Below are positions 34,807 through 43,773 of a stretch of 64,000 nucleotides of DNA, one piece after another. The position numbers were made by a program, and so were the translations under genes. The stretch is from NCBI RefSeq assembly GCF_023218935.1, contig NZ_JAJIAL010000001.1; one strand, 5' to 3'. Below the pieces are notes generated by a model. That model was not told the origin of the DNA. It did no database searches and was given only the letters and a program-made list of their open reading frames with translations. Source of the DNA: Fructobacillus cardui. GTDB taxonomy: Bacteria; Bacillota; Bacilli; Lactobacillales; Lactobacillaceae. Numbering within the stretch: the stretch's first letter is position 1; each line of letters opens with the position of its first letter.

Positions 34807-35997
34807 TCACTTCACATCATCATGCGCAAAGTTAAAGTCATCTGCCACACCAAATTCTTGGCGAACAGTGTTAAAAGCATCATTGAAGACCTGGTCCATA
34901 TCAAAGTATCGATACTTACCCAAACGACCACCAAAGAGTACTTCAGGTGCTTCTTCACGAGCAGCCTTTACGTATTGCTTGTACAACTCAGTGTTCTTAT
35001 CATCGTTAACTGGGTAGTAAGCTTCCTTCGTACGATCCCAGTCTTGTGGGTATTCACGAGTAATAATCGTCTTGCCTTCGTCTGCCAAACCATCAAAGTG
35101 GCGCCATTCCATTTGACGCGTATATGGCGTTTCAGCATCCGTATAGTTAATAACAGCATTTCCTTGATAATTGTCAGAGTCAATCGTTTCGCTTTCAAAG
35201 CGCAATGAACGGTATTCCAATTCACCAAACTTGTAATCAAAGAACTGATCAATCATTCCCGTGTAAAGAACACGTGGGAATTCTGACATAAATTCATCCT
35301 TGTGATCGAAGAAATCAGTATCAGTCAAAACATCGATCAAGCCGTTTGAACGTTCAACCATGTTCTCAAAAATTTGAGTATAACCACCAACAGGAATTCC
35401 TTGGTAACGGTGGTTGAAGTAATTGTTATCGTAAATAAAACGAACTGGCAAACGCTTGATAATGAATGCTGGCAATTCAGTTGCCTTACGACCCCACTGC
35501 TTTTCGGTATAACCCTTAATCAAAGCTTGGTAAATGTCTGTTCCAATCAATGAAATTGCTTGTTGTTCCAAGTTGCGTGGTTGACGATCGCCCAATTCCT
35601 TCAAAGCAGCAGACTTTTGTTCTTCAATCTTAGTCTTGGCTTCAGCAGGCGTCTTTGTTCCCCACATCTGATAGAACGTGTTCATGTTAAATGGCAAGTT
35701 AAAGAGCTTACCGTTATAGTTGGCGACAACTTGGTTTTGGAAGTTGTTAAATTCCGCAAAGTTTTGCACGTAATCCCAAACTTCCTTGTTATCCGTATGG
35801 AAGATATGAGCGCCAAAATCATGAACTGTGATACCGTTTTCAACGTGTGTATGCGTGTTTCCACCAATAAATGAACGCTTTTCGACAACTAAAGAACGCT
35901 TACCACGCTTTGCTGCTTCGTAAGCGAAAGTCATCCCGAAGGGACCAGCACCAACGATTAAGTAATCATAATTCTTTGTATTAAACTTATTTGCCAT
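34807..35997 (-). CDS. glf: UDP-galactopyranose mutase
   Basis: Flavoenzyme that interconverts UDP-galactopyranose and UDP-galactofuranose. It has 396 aa. The N-terminal dinucleotide-binding GAGPFG is at 17-22, followed by GGNTHTHVENG and HDFGAHIFHT, and the UDP-binding central part has GYTEKQWGRKATELPAF and RLPVR. AAAGGT lies about 9 nt before the ATG, which overlaps the stop of the DUF4422 gene by 1 nt. Its presence predicts galactofuranose in the surface polysaccharide. Confidence 0.96.
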   Translation of the reverse strand: MANKFNTKNYDYLIVGAGPFGMTFAYEAAKRGKRSLVVEKRSFIGGNTHTHVENGITVHDFGAHIFHTDNKEVWDYVQNFAEFNNFQNQVVANYNGKLFNLPFNMNTFYQMWGTKTPAEAKTKIEEQKSAALKELGDRQPRNLEQQAISLIGTDIYQALIKGYTEKQWGRKATELPAFIIKRLPVRFIYDNNYFNHRYQGIPVGGYTQIFENMVERSNGLIDVLTDTDFFDHKDEFMSEFPRVLYTGMIDQFFDYKFGELEYRSLRFESETIDSDNYQGNAVINYTDAETPYTRQMEWRHFDGLADEGKTIITREYPQDWDRTKEAYYPVNDDKNTELYKQYVKAAREEAPEVLFGGRLGKYRYFDMDQVFNDAFNTVRQEFGVADDFNFAHDDVK

Positions 35998-36767
35998 TAG
36001 AAATGTACCTTTTTCTTAGAATTTGGAAGAAATTTCCGTTTCAAAAACTGTGTGCCCTTATCAAGCCAATTTGTCTTTTCAAGACTAATCACGGGAACTT
36101 CCGTAAAGGAATAGTCCCGAGTATTAAGCCAAGTATCCATTAACCGTTCTGACAAGAAACCAAAAACGCGAGCATCTTGACCATGCAAAGTGGATAAGTC
36201 CACTTTTTCTTGCACTTTTTCCAAAACACCAAAAACAAACTCTGCGTAATCATTAAAAACTTCTTTTTTCATGATAAACATATTAAACAGATGCGCCTTT
36301 GTTGATCGCTCCATACGTTGGAATCCTGGATAGAAGTCTGCATAATTCTCTCGAATTACCTTCTCCATTATCTCATAAGGCTCATTTGCATGGGCATGAA
36401 GATAATGATTACGCTGATTTTCAATGTAGTAATTTCGCTCTTTGGGTAAAATCACATCATGTTGGCGCAATAAGTTCTCAATGTCCTGTTGACTTAACCG
36501 TTCAGCATAGTCGTGTCCACCTTTTTTTCCCAAATAGCGACGATAATGAACCAGACCCACCGCATCTTCTTTAGAATTTTTCCACATCCAATAAATGCCA
36601 GTTAATTCATTGAAGTTGGGATTTTTAGTCGAAATATTTTCACCCTGATCATCGCGTTGATAACCAGTTGGAACTTCATCTCTCAAAGATGAACCAACCA
36701 TCAATGGTTGGTAAAGCTTATCCTGGGGCATTTCATATGGTTTGTGTGTTGCAATATAAACTTTCAT
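35997..36767 (-). CDS. DUF4422 glycosyltransferase (polysaccharide synthesis)
   Basis: It has 256 aa from the ATG at 36767. The start MKVYIATHKPYEMPQD, the LTGIYWMWKNS and VGLVHYRRYL segments, and HDVILPKER are diagnostic of DUF4422, found in capsule and exopolysaccharide loci and thought to be glycosyltransferases. I chose this start because it overlaps the upstream polymerase stop in an ATGA, the usual coupled arrangement; a longer frame to 36836 would sit inside the polymerase gene. Donor and acceptor are unknown. Confidence 0.85.
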   Translation of the reverse strand: MKVYIATHKPYEMPQDKLYQPLMVGSSLRDEVPTGYQRDDQGENISTKNPNFNELTGIYWMWKNSKEDAVGLVHYRRYLGKKGGHDYAERLSQQDIENLLRQHDVILPKERNYYIENQRNHYLHAHANEPYEIMEKVIRENYADFYPGFQRMERSTKAHLFNMFIMKKEVFNDYAEFVFGVLEKVQEKVDLSTLHGQDARVFGFLSERLMDTWLNTRDYSFTEVPVISLEKTNWLDKGTQFLKRKFLPNSKKKVHF

Positions 36768-38155
36768 TGCTTCAGTTCCTCCTCCAAACGCATAATATGT
36801 TTCCGATAAAAGAAGAACATTAAAAGATACGGCCACAAATATATCCGAATAATAAAAATCGATGAAAACAAAACAAGAATAATCATAGAAATAAAGCTAA
36901 TGTGCAAACTCCGAGACCAGGATTGATCAACTAATTCTGGAGTAGCACCATTTAATTGATTTTCAATCAGAAATGACCGAGCAATTAAATTTACTAATAA
37001 CATTAAAGCTGGAATTACAATGATCATTCCAAAAGTAGATAACCAACCTAGAAATTCAGACAAAATCGGAAAACCAGTTTGAGAGTAAACATGTTGAAAT
37101 TCAAAATTTTGTGAAGCTGATATAGGAAAGTTCTCAATCGTGAAATATGAAGTAAACCCGGTACCCACTCCTAAAATAGGATGTGATAAAAAAGTTAATG
37201 CTAACCCTATTGTACCACCCCAACGATTATCAGTGCCCTGTTTAGCAAATAAAAACTGGTTAAGCATATTATGAATGACGCCAATTTTTAGATAGGCAGC
37301 AATTAAAAAAATCATTCCAATAAAAGCAATCCACAAAATTGATTTTCTTAACGCCCCACGTGACCAAGATATCCATATAAAATAAGCAACAATTGCAGCT
37401 AAAATTCCGGTCGTAGTTTTAGCAAAAATCAAAATTAATAAAACAATAAAGGTAATACTTACATTAAAGATTAATTGCAATTTTGTTGAATTAATTTTAA
37501 GCCAAATTCTTTGGCCAGTCACCGTTATGCCTATTAGTATAGGGATATAGGTAACACTCAATAAATTTGCCAGATAAGAAGCTTCTGGCTCAAAGCCATT
37601 CACTCTTAATTGAGTTGCAGAGTAAGAACCATTGCTATAAAAATCATAACCTGGCATCGATTTCCAACGCTCCTCAAAAAACTTGGCTAACAGATTAACA
37701 TAATCATTGAAAATATTTAGATGCACTGTAAGAAAAACTTGCGGAAACAGGACAAATATTAAATAAAATAAAAGCCCAATTATGCCAGCTTTAATAAATT
37801 GTTTTTCATCCTTTTCCGTAATAACGGTAACTTGAATCACTGCCCATGCTATGTATACAGCAAGCGTCCATCCTGCTAAGGTAATTGGCGAATGTAAAAG
37901 GCCCCATGTTACCAAAGTTTCACCTGTTTTTCGGTATGACAAAAACATTGCCAATAATTGAAAAAACCAAACGAATGCAACAAGGAAAAATGCTTTAGGT
38001 GTAGGAATAAGATTTTTAATCCTATTTGGAAAACGATATAGCTGAATCAAAATGACAATAATCATGAATGGGAAACTGACCATTGCCATTGGCTCAGCAA
38101 CTGAATAAGAATATGTCTTTGAAAAAAAAGTTATTGGTAAAAGAAAGTTAACCAT
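36764..38155 (-). CDS. Wzy-like polysaccharide polymerase (O-antigen ligase/polymerase type)
   Basis: It has 463 aa and about twelve membrane helices. A large outer loop around residues 140-200 contains GYDFYSNGSYSATQLRVNGFEPEASY, shared in pattern with Wzy/EpsG-type polymerases (the FEPE/EPS-type acidic motif). It would join lipid-linked repeat units outside the membrane. The start could be ATG 38155 or TTG 38164; GAGG lies between them. It follows the Wzz-like gene directly and overlaps the DUF4422 gene by 4 nt. Polymerases are poorly conserved, so the call relies on topology and position. Confidence 0.78.
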   Translation of the reverse strand: MVNFLLPITFFSKTYSYSVAEPMAMVSFPFMIIVILIQLYRFPNRIKNLIPTPKAFFLVAFVWFFQLLAMFLSYRKTGETLVTWGLLHSPITLAGWTLAVYIAWAVIQVTVITEKDEKQFIKAGIIGLLFYLIFVLFPQVFLTVHLNIFNDYVNLLAKFFEERWKSMPGYDFYSNGSYSATQLRVNGFEPEASYLANLLSVTYIPILIGITVTGQRIWLKINSTKLQLIFNVSITFIVLLILIFAKTTTGILAAIVAYFIWISWSRGALRKSILWIAFIGMIFLIAAYLKIGVIHNMLNQFLFAKQGTDNRWGGTIGLALTFLSHPILGVGTGFTSYFTIENFPISASQNFEFQHVYSQTGFPILSEFLGWLSTFGMIIVIPALMLLVNLIARSFLIENQLNGATPELVDQSWSRSLHISFISMIILVLFSSIFIIRIYLWPYLLMFFFYRKHIMRLEEELKQ

Positions 38156-38164
38156 AATCCTCAA

Positions 38165-38788
38165 TTATTCCCGATTTCGAGCCACTTCATAATTTTGACG
38201 AATTCCTAAAATCAAGATAATGACGGTTGACAAAACAAAACCAAAAACAGCTCCAAACAATGTTAATTTCTTTGCATTCTTCAACGCAGAGCGAGTAACA
38301 TCAGATCCTGTCGCCTTCGACAATACATCTGGCTTTCCCATGTCAGGATATAGAGTTGGCCCAACATTAGCAAAAGTTTCTGCATAGACGTTTGCTAATG
38401 TCTTTGCTCGATAGGTTGTTGATCCAGAAGCCTGGAATGCAAGCGCCACAGTATCTGTTGGATTTTGAACATTTACGGCAGATGAAATATCACTCTTACT
38501 CATTTTAAATGGAAGTGTCTTTTGAACAGCAGTTACAATGGCGTCATCCTGGGCTACCTTTTGATAAGTTGGAATCAATGCCTTGTCTGCCTGAACACGC
38601 GAATTTGGATCACGGACATCCGTATTATTCTTAGCAATTAACACTGTTCGACTAGCCGAAAAATTAGTAATGACTTTCCCAGATTTAGCGTACACGAACC
38701 CTGAACCAGCAAAAACAACGACACACAGTACAATCAACCAAGCAAAATGCCAAAAGCGTTTAGCCAAGTCAGTTAATGAAAATTCCAT
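38165..38788 (-). CDS. Wzz/YveK-type chain-length regulator
   Basis: It has 207 aa. One N-terminal membrane helix (about 15-35) and one C-terminal helix (about 174-194) flank an extracytoplasmic domain of about 135 residues, the Wzz topology. It controls polymer length or export of exopolysaccharide. Gram-positive homologues (Wzd/CapA/YveK) normally partner a separate tyrosine kinase (Wze/CapB); no such kinase or phosphatase is seen in this window. GAGGAG lies 8 nt before the ATG. Confidence 0.82.
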   Translation of the reverse strand: MEFSLTDLAKRFWHFAWLIVLCVVVFAGSGFVYAKSGKVITNFSASRTVLIAKNNTDVRDPNSRVQADKALIPTYQKVAQDDAIVTAVQKTLPFKMSKSDISSAVNVQNPTDTVALAFQASGSTTYRAKTLANVYAETFANVGPTLYPDMGKPDVLSKATGSDVTRSALKNAKKLTLFGAVFGFVLSTVIILILGIRQNYEVARNRE

Positions 38789-38822
38789 TTTTATTTCTCC
38801 TCGTTGGAAAATACAGTCTTAT

Positions 38823-39455
38823 TTAAAAGGCTCCATCACCCTTGAAAATTGCAACAACTGTTAGAAACATAATTTTAAAGTCCAAACCTAAGTTAGCACG
38901 GTCAACATAATCGAGTTCAATTTCAACCCGCTCTGGATATCCGATATTTGATCGTCCAGAAGCTTGCCAGAGACCGAAAACACCGGGCTTGACAGACAAA
39001 AATTTTTGAATTCGTTTTTCGTCGCCATATTCAACCAATTCACTCTCAACCACTGGCCGTGGGCCAATAATTGACATATTCCCAATTAAAGTATTCCAGA
39101 ACTGCGGCAATTCATCGAGTGACGTTTTGCGCAAAATCGCCCCAATTTTCGTAATTCGAGGGTCTTCTCTAGTCGGCAATTTATAACCATTATCAACAAA
39201 TTTTTGATACAACTGGCTATCTGATTTAAGGATTTGATCAGCATTGTCAACCATGGACTGGAACTTATAAATTTTAAAATGCTTACCGCCCTGACCGACA
39301 CGGTCTTGAGCATAAAAAACATGACTGGTACCCTTGCTAAACTTAATAATCGCCGCAATTACCAAAAAAATTGGTGAAAAAACAATTAAAGCTACAAAGG
39401 AAACAACAATATCTAAAATTCGTTTGGGAAGGCGATAAAACAGGAACTGTTTCAA
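38823..39455 (-). CDS. Priming undecaprenyl-phosphate sugar phosphotransferase
   Basis: Starts the polysaccharide repeat unit by moving a hexose-1-phosphate from a nucleotide sugar to undecaprenyl phosphate. It has 210 aa: one membrane segment (about 15-38), then the conserved catalytic region with VFYAQDRVGQGGKHF, YKFQSMV, RKTSLDELPQFWN, SIIGPRP and KPGVFGLWQASGR. I place the start at TTG 39455, 8 nt after GGAGG; a frame start at 39470 would overlap that site. The small size, without the long N-terminal membrane domain of WbaP/WcaJ, is typical of Gram-positive EpsE/CpsE-short forms. It has its own promoter. Confidence 0.92.
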   Translation of the reverse strand: MKQFLFYRLPKRILDIVVSFVALIVFSPIFLVIAAIIKFSKGTSHVFYAQDRVGQGGKHFKIYKFQSMVDNADQILKSDSQLYQKFVDNGYKLPTREDPRITKIGAILRKTSLDELPQFWNTLIGNMSIIGPRPVVESELVEYGDEKRIQKFLSVKPGVFGLWQASGRSNIGYPERVEIELDYVDRANLGLDFKIMFLTVVAIFKGDGAF

Positions 39456-39499
39456 AACCCCATCCTCCAATATTTAAAATTTAGTGCACAACAATACTT

Positions 39500-39508
39500 A
39501 TTATACCA
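39500..39508 (-). promoter_or_regulatory. Extended -10 promoter inside the polysaccharide locus
   Basis: The minus strand reads TGGTATAAT, a perfect extended -10, in the short gap between the wzx-like gene and the priming transferase and about 45 nt before the transferase start. It could drive the main polysaccharide operon separately from wzx. Confidence 0.6.
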
Positions 39509-39519
39509 GAATCACCCTA

Positions 39520-40962
39520 TTAGCGGAAGGAACGCCAATTCAATAACCGTTTTAAAATAGGTGCACGAAGAATAACGAGTACAAGCAAGTAAACAAAACC
39601 ACCTATGATCGTTTCAATCAATGTGCTCTTGATACCGATACCATGGTTAGCAACAAAGTATAGCACCGCAAAATACATTGCCAGTCCAGCCAACAGATAG
39701 CGCCATAGTCCAACGAAATGGGCTCGCACTTTCATATCGTTTCTTGTCACAAATAGTTGATAAGCAATAACAGCAAATTCTGAAATAGCTGTCGCCAATG
39801 CCGCCCCTTTAACGCCCCAAATAAAGATTAAGAAGAAATTCAGGAACACGTTTAAAACGGCACCAAAGGTTACTGACCACGTATACTCACTCAGGCGTTT
39901 CGTAGGAATTAAGAACTGGTTACCAATAACATTCGACCAGCCAATAAAAACAATAATTGGTGTCAATAGAACAAGGGCCGAGCCAACGTCCCCCCATGAT
40001 TTTCCTAAAAACCAAAGCATTGCCGTTGGTCCAACTGCAGCAATTCCAAAGGCAAGTGGCACGGCAATTGCTGAGACAAAATCCATTGATGAATGAATCG
40101 CCTTCTTCATTTGATCGTGTTCACCAGCAGCATAGTGGGCTGACATCCGTGGTAACATAACCATTCCCACTGATGTAACCAAAGCCAGGCAAACCTTAAT
40201 AATTTTATCCGCATTATCGTAAATACCAGATGACGCAGTTACCCCAGTAATAAATGGCAGCATTGTCTTATTTAGCTGCAAATAAATTTGCGTCGCAATC
40301 GTTGGTAAAAACATCATGAAAACAGGATGCCAGTGCGACTTTAAATTAAGTTCTTTCAACTTTGGCCAACGGAACTTACCAATCAAATAGAACCACATCG
40401 AAAGATTACCAAAAACCTGTGACAAGGCTAGTAGCAAAATATAGGCACCAATATCAGTTGGCTTTTTTACCAAAATAAAAATCAAAACAGTCATCGCCAA
40501 TTTAATCATCATGTTGCGTAAAACAGTTTTTTTAAAGTCTTCTAAACCGATAAAGTACCAGGAAATATCAACCATACCTGAAAAAATCACCCAAATTTGA
40601 TACCAGAGAAATAATTCATTTTGGTGAATACGTTGATTAAACGCGCCACCGGTATAAATAAATAGCACATACAAAATCAAGGCTACAAAACCTGCAATAA
40701 AGTGAATCGTCTGAATTTCCCAAAACTTTTTTTGCCGTAATGCTTCGTTCTTATGAACATAAGCGATTTCTCGAGAACCATAAGTAACAATCCCCAAACT
40801 TGCTATTAAGAGAAAATAGGTAACTAGTGAGTTCGTCCAAGAAGCCACTCCAACACCATTTTTCCCCAAAACGCGTGCCAAATAAGGCAACGTAATAATG
40901 GGCGCAATAATATTCAGTAATTGATATGCTGCATTATAAAGATAATTTTTAGCAACTTGCAT
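39520..40962 (-). CDS. Wzx-type polysaccharide flippase (PST/MATE-like)
   Basis: It has 480 aa and about fourteen membrane helices. The N-terminal NYLYNAAYQLLNIIAPIITLPYLARVLG pattern is typical of Wzx/RfbX flippases, which turn lipid-linked repeat units outward before Wzy polymerises them (start MQVAKNYLYNA). AAGGAC lies 7 nt before the ATG. It is the first gene of the polysaccharide locus as read from the muramidase side and is followed by an internal promoter. An export role is firmly expected from the family. Confidence 0.9.
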   Translation of the reverse strand: MQVAKNYLYNAAYQLLNIIAPIITLPYLARVLGKNGVGVASWTNSLVTYFLLIASLGIVTYGSREIAYVHKNEALRQKKFWEIQTIHFIAGFVALILYVLFIYTGGAFNQRIHQNELFLWYQIWVIFSGMVDISWYFIGLEDFKKTVLRNMMIKLAMTVLIFILVKKPTDIGAYILLLALSQVFGNLSMWFYLIGKFRWPKLKELNLKSHWHPVFMMFLPTIATQIYLQLNKTMLPFITGVTASSGIYDNADKIIKVCLALVTSVGMVMLPRMSAHYAAGEHDQMKKAIHSSMDFVSAIAVPLAFGIAAVGPTAMLWFLGKSWGDVGSALVLLTPIIVFIGWSNVIGNQFLIPTKRLSEYTWSVTFGAVLNVFLNFFLIFIWGVKGAALATAISEFAVIAYQLFVTRNDMKVRAHFVGLWRYLLAGLAMYFAVLYFVANHGIGIKSTLIETIIGGFVYLLVLVILRAPILKRLLNWRSFR

Positions 40963-41036
40963 TTGACATGTCCTTAAAAAATTTAAATATATTGTTATAG
41001 TTTACTATACTTCGGCTCTTTAAACCAAAAATTCAA

Positions 41037-41074
41037 TAAAAAGAAGGAAAACTAAAATATTTAGTCTTCCTTCT
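41037..41074 (-). terminator. Terminator after the GH25 muramidase gene
   Basis: A long hairpin, AGAAGGAA-G-ACTAAAT/ATTTTAGT-T-TTCCTTCT, is followed by TTTTATTG on the minus strand. It separates the muramidase from the polysaccharide locus. Confidence 0.8.
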
Positions 41075-41102
41075 CACTTAAAATCATTGAGTTTTGTATT
41101 TT

Positions 41103-43133
41103 TCAAACGGTCTTTGCTTCTCCTTGATCATCAAGGTAGTACTGCTGACCATTGACCGTCACATACTGGTTCTTTTGCAAGGTAAAGTCACTTCCAAAGT
41201 AATACTGAGCATTACCAATTGTTTGCAGTCCCTGGTAACTGCGGCCATCTGCTCCAGTATAGTACGTTCCGGTCGCATCACTCCGCCATGAGTTATCAAT
41301 TCGTTCGCCATTTTGATCAAACCAATAATACGTGCCGGCATACCAGCGCTTTCCGCTGCCAATTTGACCATTATCAAACCAGCGATAACCATCATGGCCA
41401 CTAGCGCCTGTATAAATATAACCCGTATCTGCAGGCCTTGCAATTCCTTGCGCGTTCACATAGTATTGTCGACCATTGACCGTCACATACTGGTTCTTTT
41501 GCAAGGTAAAGTCACTTCCAAAGTAATACTGAGCATTACCAATTGTTTGCAGTCCCTGGTAACTGCGGCCATCTGCTCCAGTATAGTACGTTCCGGTCGC
41601 ATCACTCCGCCATGAGTTATCAATTCGTTCGCCATTTTGATCAAACCAATAATACGTGCCGGCATACCAGCGCTTTCCGCTGCCAATTTGACCATTATCA
41701 AACCAGCGATAACCATCATGGCCACTAGCGCCTGTATAAATATAACCCGTATCTGCAGGCCTTGCAATTCCTTGCGCGTTCACATAGTATTGTCGACCAT
41801 TGACCGTCACATACTGGTTCTTTTGCAAGGTAAAGTCACTTCCAAAGTAATACTGAGCATTACCAATTGTTTGCAGTCCCTGGTAACTGCGGCCATCTGC
41901 TCCAGTATAGTACGTTCCGGTCGCATCACTCCGCCATGAGTTATCAATTCGTTCGCCATTTTGATCAAACCAATAATACGTGCCGGCATACCAGCGCTTT
42001 CCGCTGCCAATTTGACCATTATCAAACCAGCGATAACCATCATGGCCACTAGCGCCTGTATAAATATAACCCGTATCTGCAGGCCTTGCAATTCCTTGCG
42101 CGTTCACATAGTATTGTCGACCATTGACCGTCACATACTGGTTCTTTTGCAAGGTAAAGTCACTTCCAAAGTAATACTGAGCATTACCAATTGTTTGCAG
42201 TCCCTGGTAACTGCGGCCATCTGCTCCAGTATAGTACGTTCCGGTCGCATCACTCCGCCATGAGTTATCAATTCGTTCGCCATTACTAAACCAATAATAT
42301 GTACCAGCGTACCAGCGTTTCCCGTTGCCTAATTGACCATTATCATACCAGCGGTAACCATCATGGCCTTGGAAACCATTATACACATAACCATTTAATA
42401 GCTGGCTAGCAATCCCACTATAATCGATGGAAACATCAAAAGTACCACTTATACCGCCAAAGCCAGCGTTAGACGACCACTGCCACATACCGTATTGACT
42501 ATTCCATAAACTATTGATTGACGGATAATATGGATAAGCGGCCATCCAGATATGGTCGTTTGCCAGAAACCAAGTATTTAAACCATTATTATTTTTATAA
42601 GACGTATACGTGTAGAGTGCTCCGTTTGTAAAACCACGATTTTTAAGTTGGTCATTAAAAGCCCAACTATTTCCAGAGACATCTCCACCCGTCGTCGAAC
42701 TATCTTCCAAGTCATTAACCATTAAATCGCTGCTGTTAAAACCGAGTTGGGTGGCATAATCGGCAAAGAAATTTGCTTCTGATCGGGCACTATTTTGATT
42801 GTTAAAAGTAGAGTAATGATATGCCGAAACCCTCAAACCAACAGCACGCGCATTATTAACCTGACTCGAGGCATACGGATTTCGATAGTATGTCCCTTCT
42901 GTCAGCTTAACAATAATGCCTCTAACACCATTATTTTTCATGATTTGAAAGTCGTTTGTTGAAAGGTAACCATTGTTTGAAGAAACATCAACAACATCCA
43001 TACGGGGTAAGCCAGCTTGGCCACCCGTAACTCTCGGCACACCATCAGCATGGACTTGTATTTGATTTTGGTCAACCACTAATCCAAAGGTTGAGATAGC
43101 GGCTAATGTCAGTAACCCATTTTTTATATTCAT
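41103..43133 (-). CDS. Secreted GH25 muramidase with glucan-binding repeats
   Basis: It has 676 aa. A signal peptide (about 1-29, cleavage after VHA) is followed by a GH25 lysozyme domain (about 45-245). The DVSSNNG segment carries D49, and the catalytic-type DLE carries D141 and E143. The C-terminal ~420 residues are four ~108-residue repeats rich in Tyr, Gly, Trp and Asn (for instance GHDGYRWFDNGQIGSGKRWY and TYYTGADGRSYQGLQTIG). They resemble the YG/cell-wall-binding repeats of Leuconostoc dextransucrases. Three repeat units are identical at DNA level. It would cut peptidoglycan while binding wall glycans or alpha-glucan. It follows a small exported protein gene by 15 nt. Confidence 0.93.
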   Translation of the reverse strand: MNIKNGLLTLAAISTFGLVVDQNQIQVHADGVPRVTGGQAGLPRMDVVDVSSNNGYLSTNDFQIMKNNGVRGIIVKLTEGTYYRNPYASSQVNNARAVGLRVSAYHYSTFNNQNSARSEANFFADYATQLGFNSSDLMVNDLEDSSTTGGDVSGNSWAFNDQLKNRGFTNGALYTYTSYKNNNGLNTWFLANDHIWMAAYPYYPSINSLWNSQYGMWQWSSNAGFGGISGTFDVSIDYSGIASQLLNGYVYNGFQGHDGYRWYDNGQLGNGKRWYAGTYYWFSNGERIDNSWRSDATGTYYTGADGRSYQGLQTIGNAQYYFGSDFTLQKNQYVTVNGRQYYVNAQGIARPADTGYIYTGASGHDGYRWFDNGQIGSGKRWYAGTYYWFDQNGERIDNSWRSDATGTYYTGADGRSYQGLQTIGNAQYYFGSDFTLQKNQYVTVNGRQYYVNAQGIARPADTGYIYTGASGHDGYRWFDNGQIGSGKRWYAGTYYWFDQNGERIDNSWRSDATGTYYTGADGRSYQGLQTIGNAQYYFGSDFTLQKNQYVTVNGRQYYVNAQGIARPADTGYIYTGASGHDGYRWFDNGQIGSGKRWYAGTYYWFDQNGERIDNSWRSDATGTYYTGADGRSYQGLQTIGNAQYYFGSDFTLQKNQYVTVNGQQYYLDDQGEAKTV
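41146..42283. repeat. Perfect 324-bp tandem repeats in the muramidase gene
   Basis: The same 324-bp (108-codon) unit runs about three and a half times without a visible mismatch, with copies in register at 41146, 41470, 41794 and 42118. Identity ends inside the fourth copy near 42283, where the amino-terminal repeat diverges (one codon shorter and with silent and coding changes). The outermost 3' end changes too, where the gene ends QQYYLDDQGEAKTV. Confidence 0.95.
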
Positions 43134-43148
43134 GTTTCTTTTAATTCC

Positions 43149-43580
43149 TTATTGATGGTAATTTTGCTTAGCATAATCAACGGGCGAAATTCCCTGTTGT
43201 GATGCTTGCGTAATAATTTGCTTAATATCACTTGGTGCCCACTGATCAGCTGGCAAACCAGCCGCCTTCAGCTGAGCCGTTACCTGTTGAATCGTTGATG
43301 AATCAACCGTTTGACCATTCAATGTTTTATTTGGATCATAGCTAGCTGATGTTTCTGGATTAGCACCCTTTTGACTGGTTGCAGATGACGTTGCAGAAGA
43401 TGATGCTGAACTACTTGGACTAGTGCTTTTAGTTACAGGTGACACTGCTGAAGAGGTTAAAGCCGAATTCGATGAAGTTGCTGACTCTTTTGAATTGTGA
43501 TTAGTCCCTAAAGCATAGCCACCCATAGCAACGGCAACTACGACTAAAATAAAACCAATAATTGTCCCAATTTTTTTCAT
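43149..43580 (-). CDS. Small exported Ser/Thr-rich protein, function unknown
   Basis: It has 143 aa. A membrane helix or signal segment (about 5-25) is followed by a Ser/Thr/Ala-rich linker (about 30-80). A small folded C-terminal segment (about 85-143) contains TIQQVTAQLKAAGLPADQW and SDIKQIITQASQQGISPVDY, probably two or three helices. No cysteine or LPxTG is present. I do not recognise the family. It lies 15 nt upstream of the muramidase gene and is probably co-transcribed, which suggests a wall-related role, but that is only context. Confidence 0.7.
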   Translation of the reverse strand: MKKIGTIIGFILVVVAVAMGGYALGTNHNSKESATSSNSALTSSAVSPVTKSTSPSSSASSSATSSATSQKGANPETSASYDPNKTLNGQTVDSSTIQQVTAQLKAAGLPADQWAPSDIKQIITQASQQGISPVDYAKQNYHQ

Positions 43581-43734
43581 AAAACTTCTCCTTGATTAAT
43601 CGTTCTTTCAAAGGTGACCTAGCCTAAGAAACTCAGCCAAGCCTATCACTGAATATTTTACACTATCGAACTCTTTTTTTGCAGATTTCAAGTTATTCTT
43701 AATTTTCATTTAATAAAATAAAAGTAGTCCTAAC

Positions 43735-43769
43735 TAAAAAGCGCTGCCATGAGTTCATGACAGCGCTTC
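43735..43769 (-). terminator. Terminator after mgtE
   Basis: The stem AAGCGCTGTCATGA/TCATGGCAGCGCTT (one G-T pair) with a 3-nt loop is followed by TTTTT on the minus strand. It overlaps the last nucleotides after the mgtE stop. Confidence 0.88.
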
Positions 43770-43773
43770 AACA

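Noticed and set aside
41159..42263. Identical 94-100-residue frames on both strands within the repeats
   Set aside because: They are other-frame shadows of the muramidase repeats and have no ribosome binding sites or signals of their own.
41146..42283. Regular repeats considered as a CRISPR array
   Set aside because: The units are 324 bp, identical throughout without spacers, and in frame within one protein gene.
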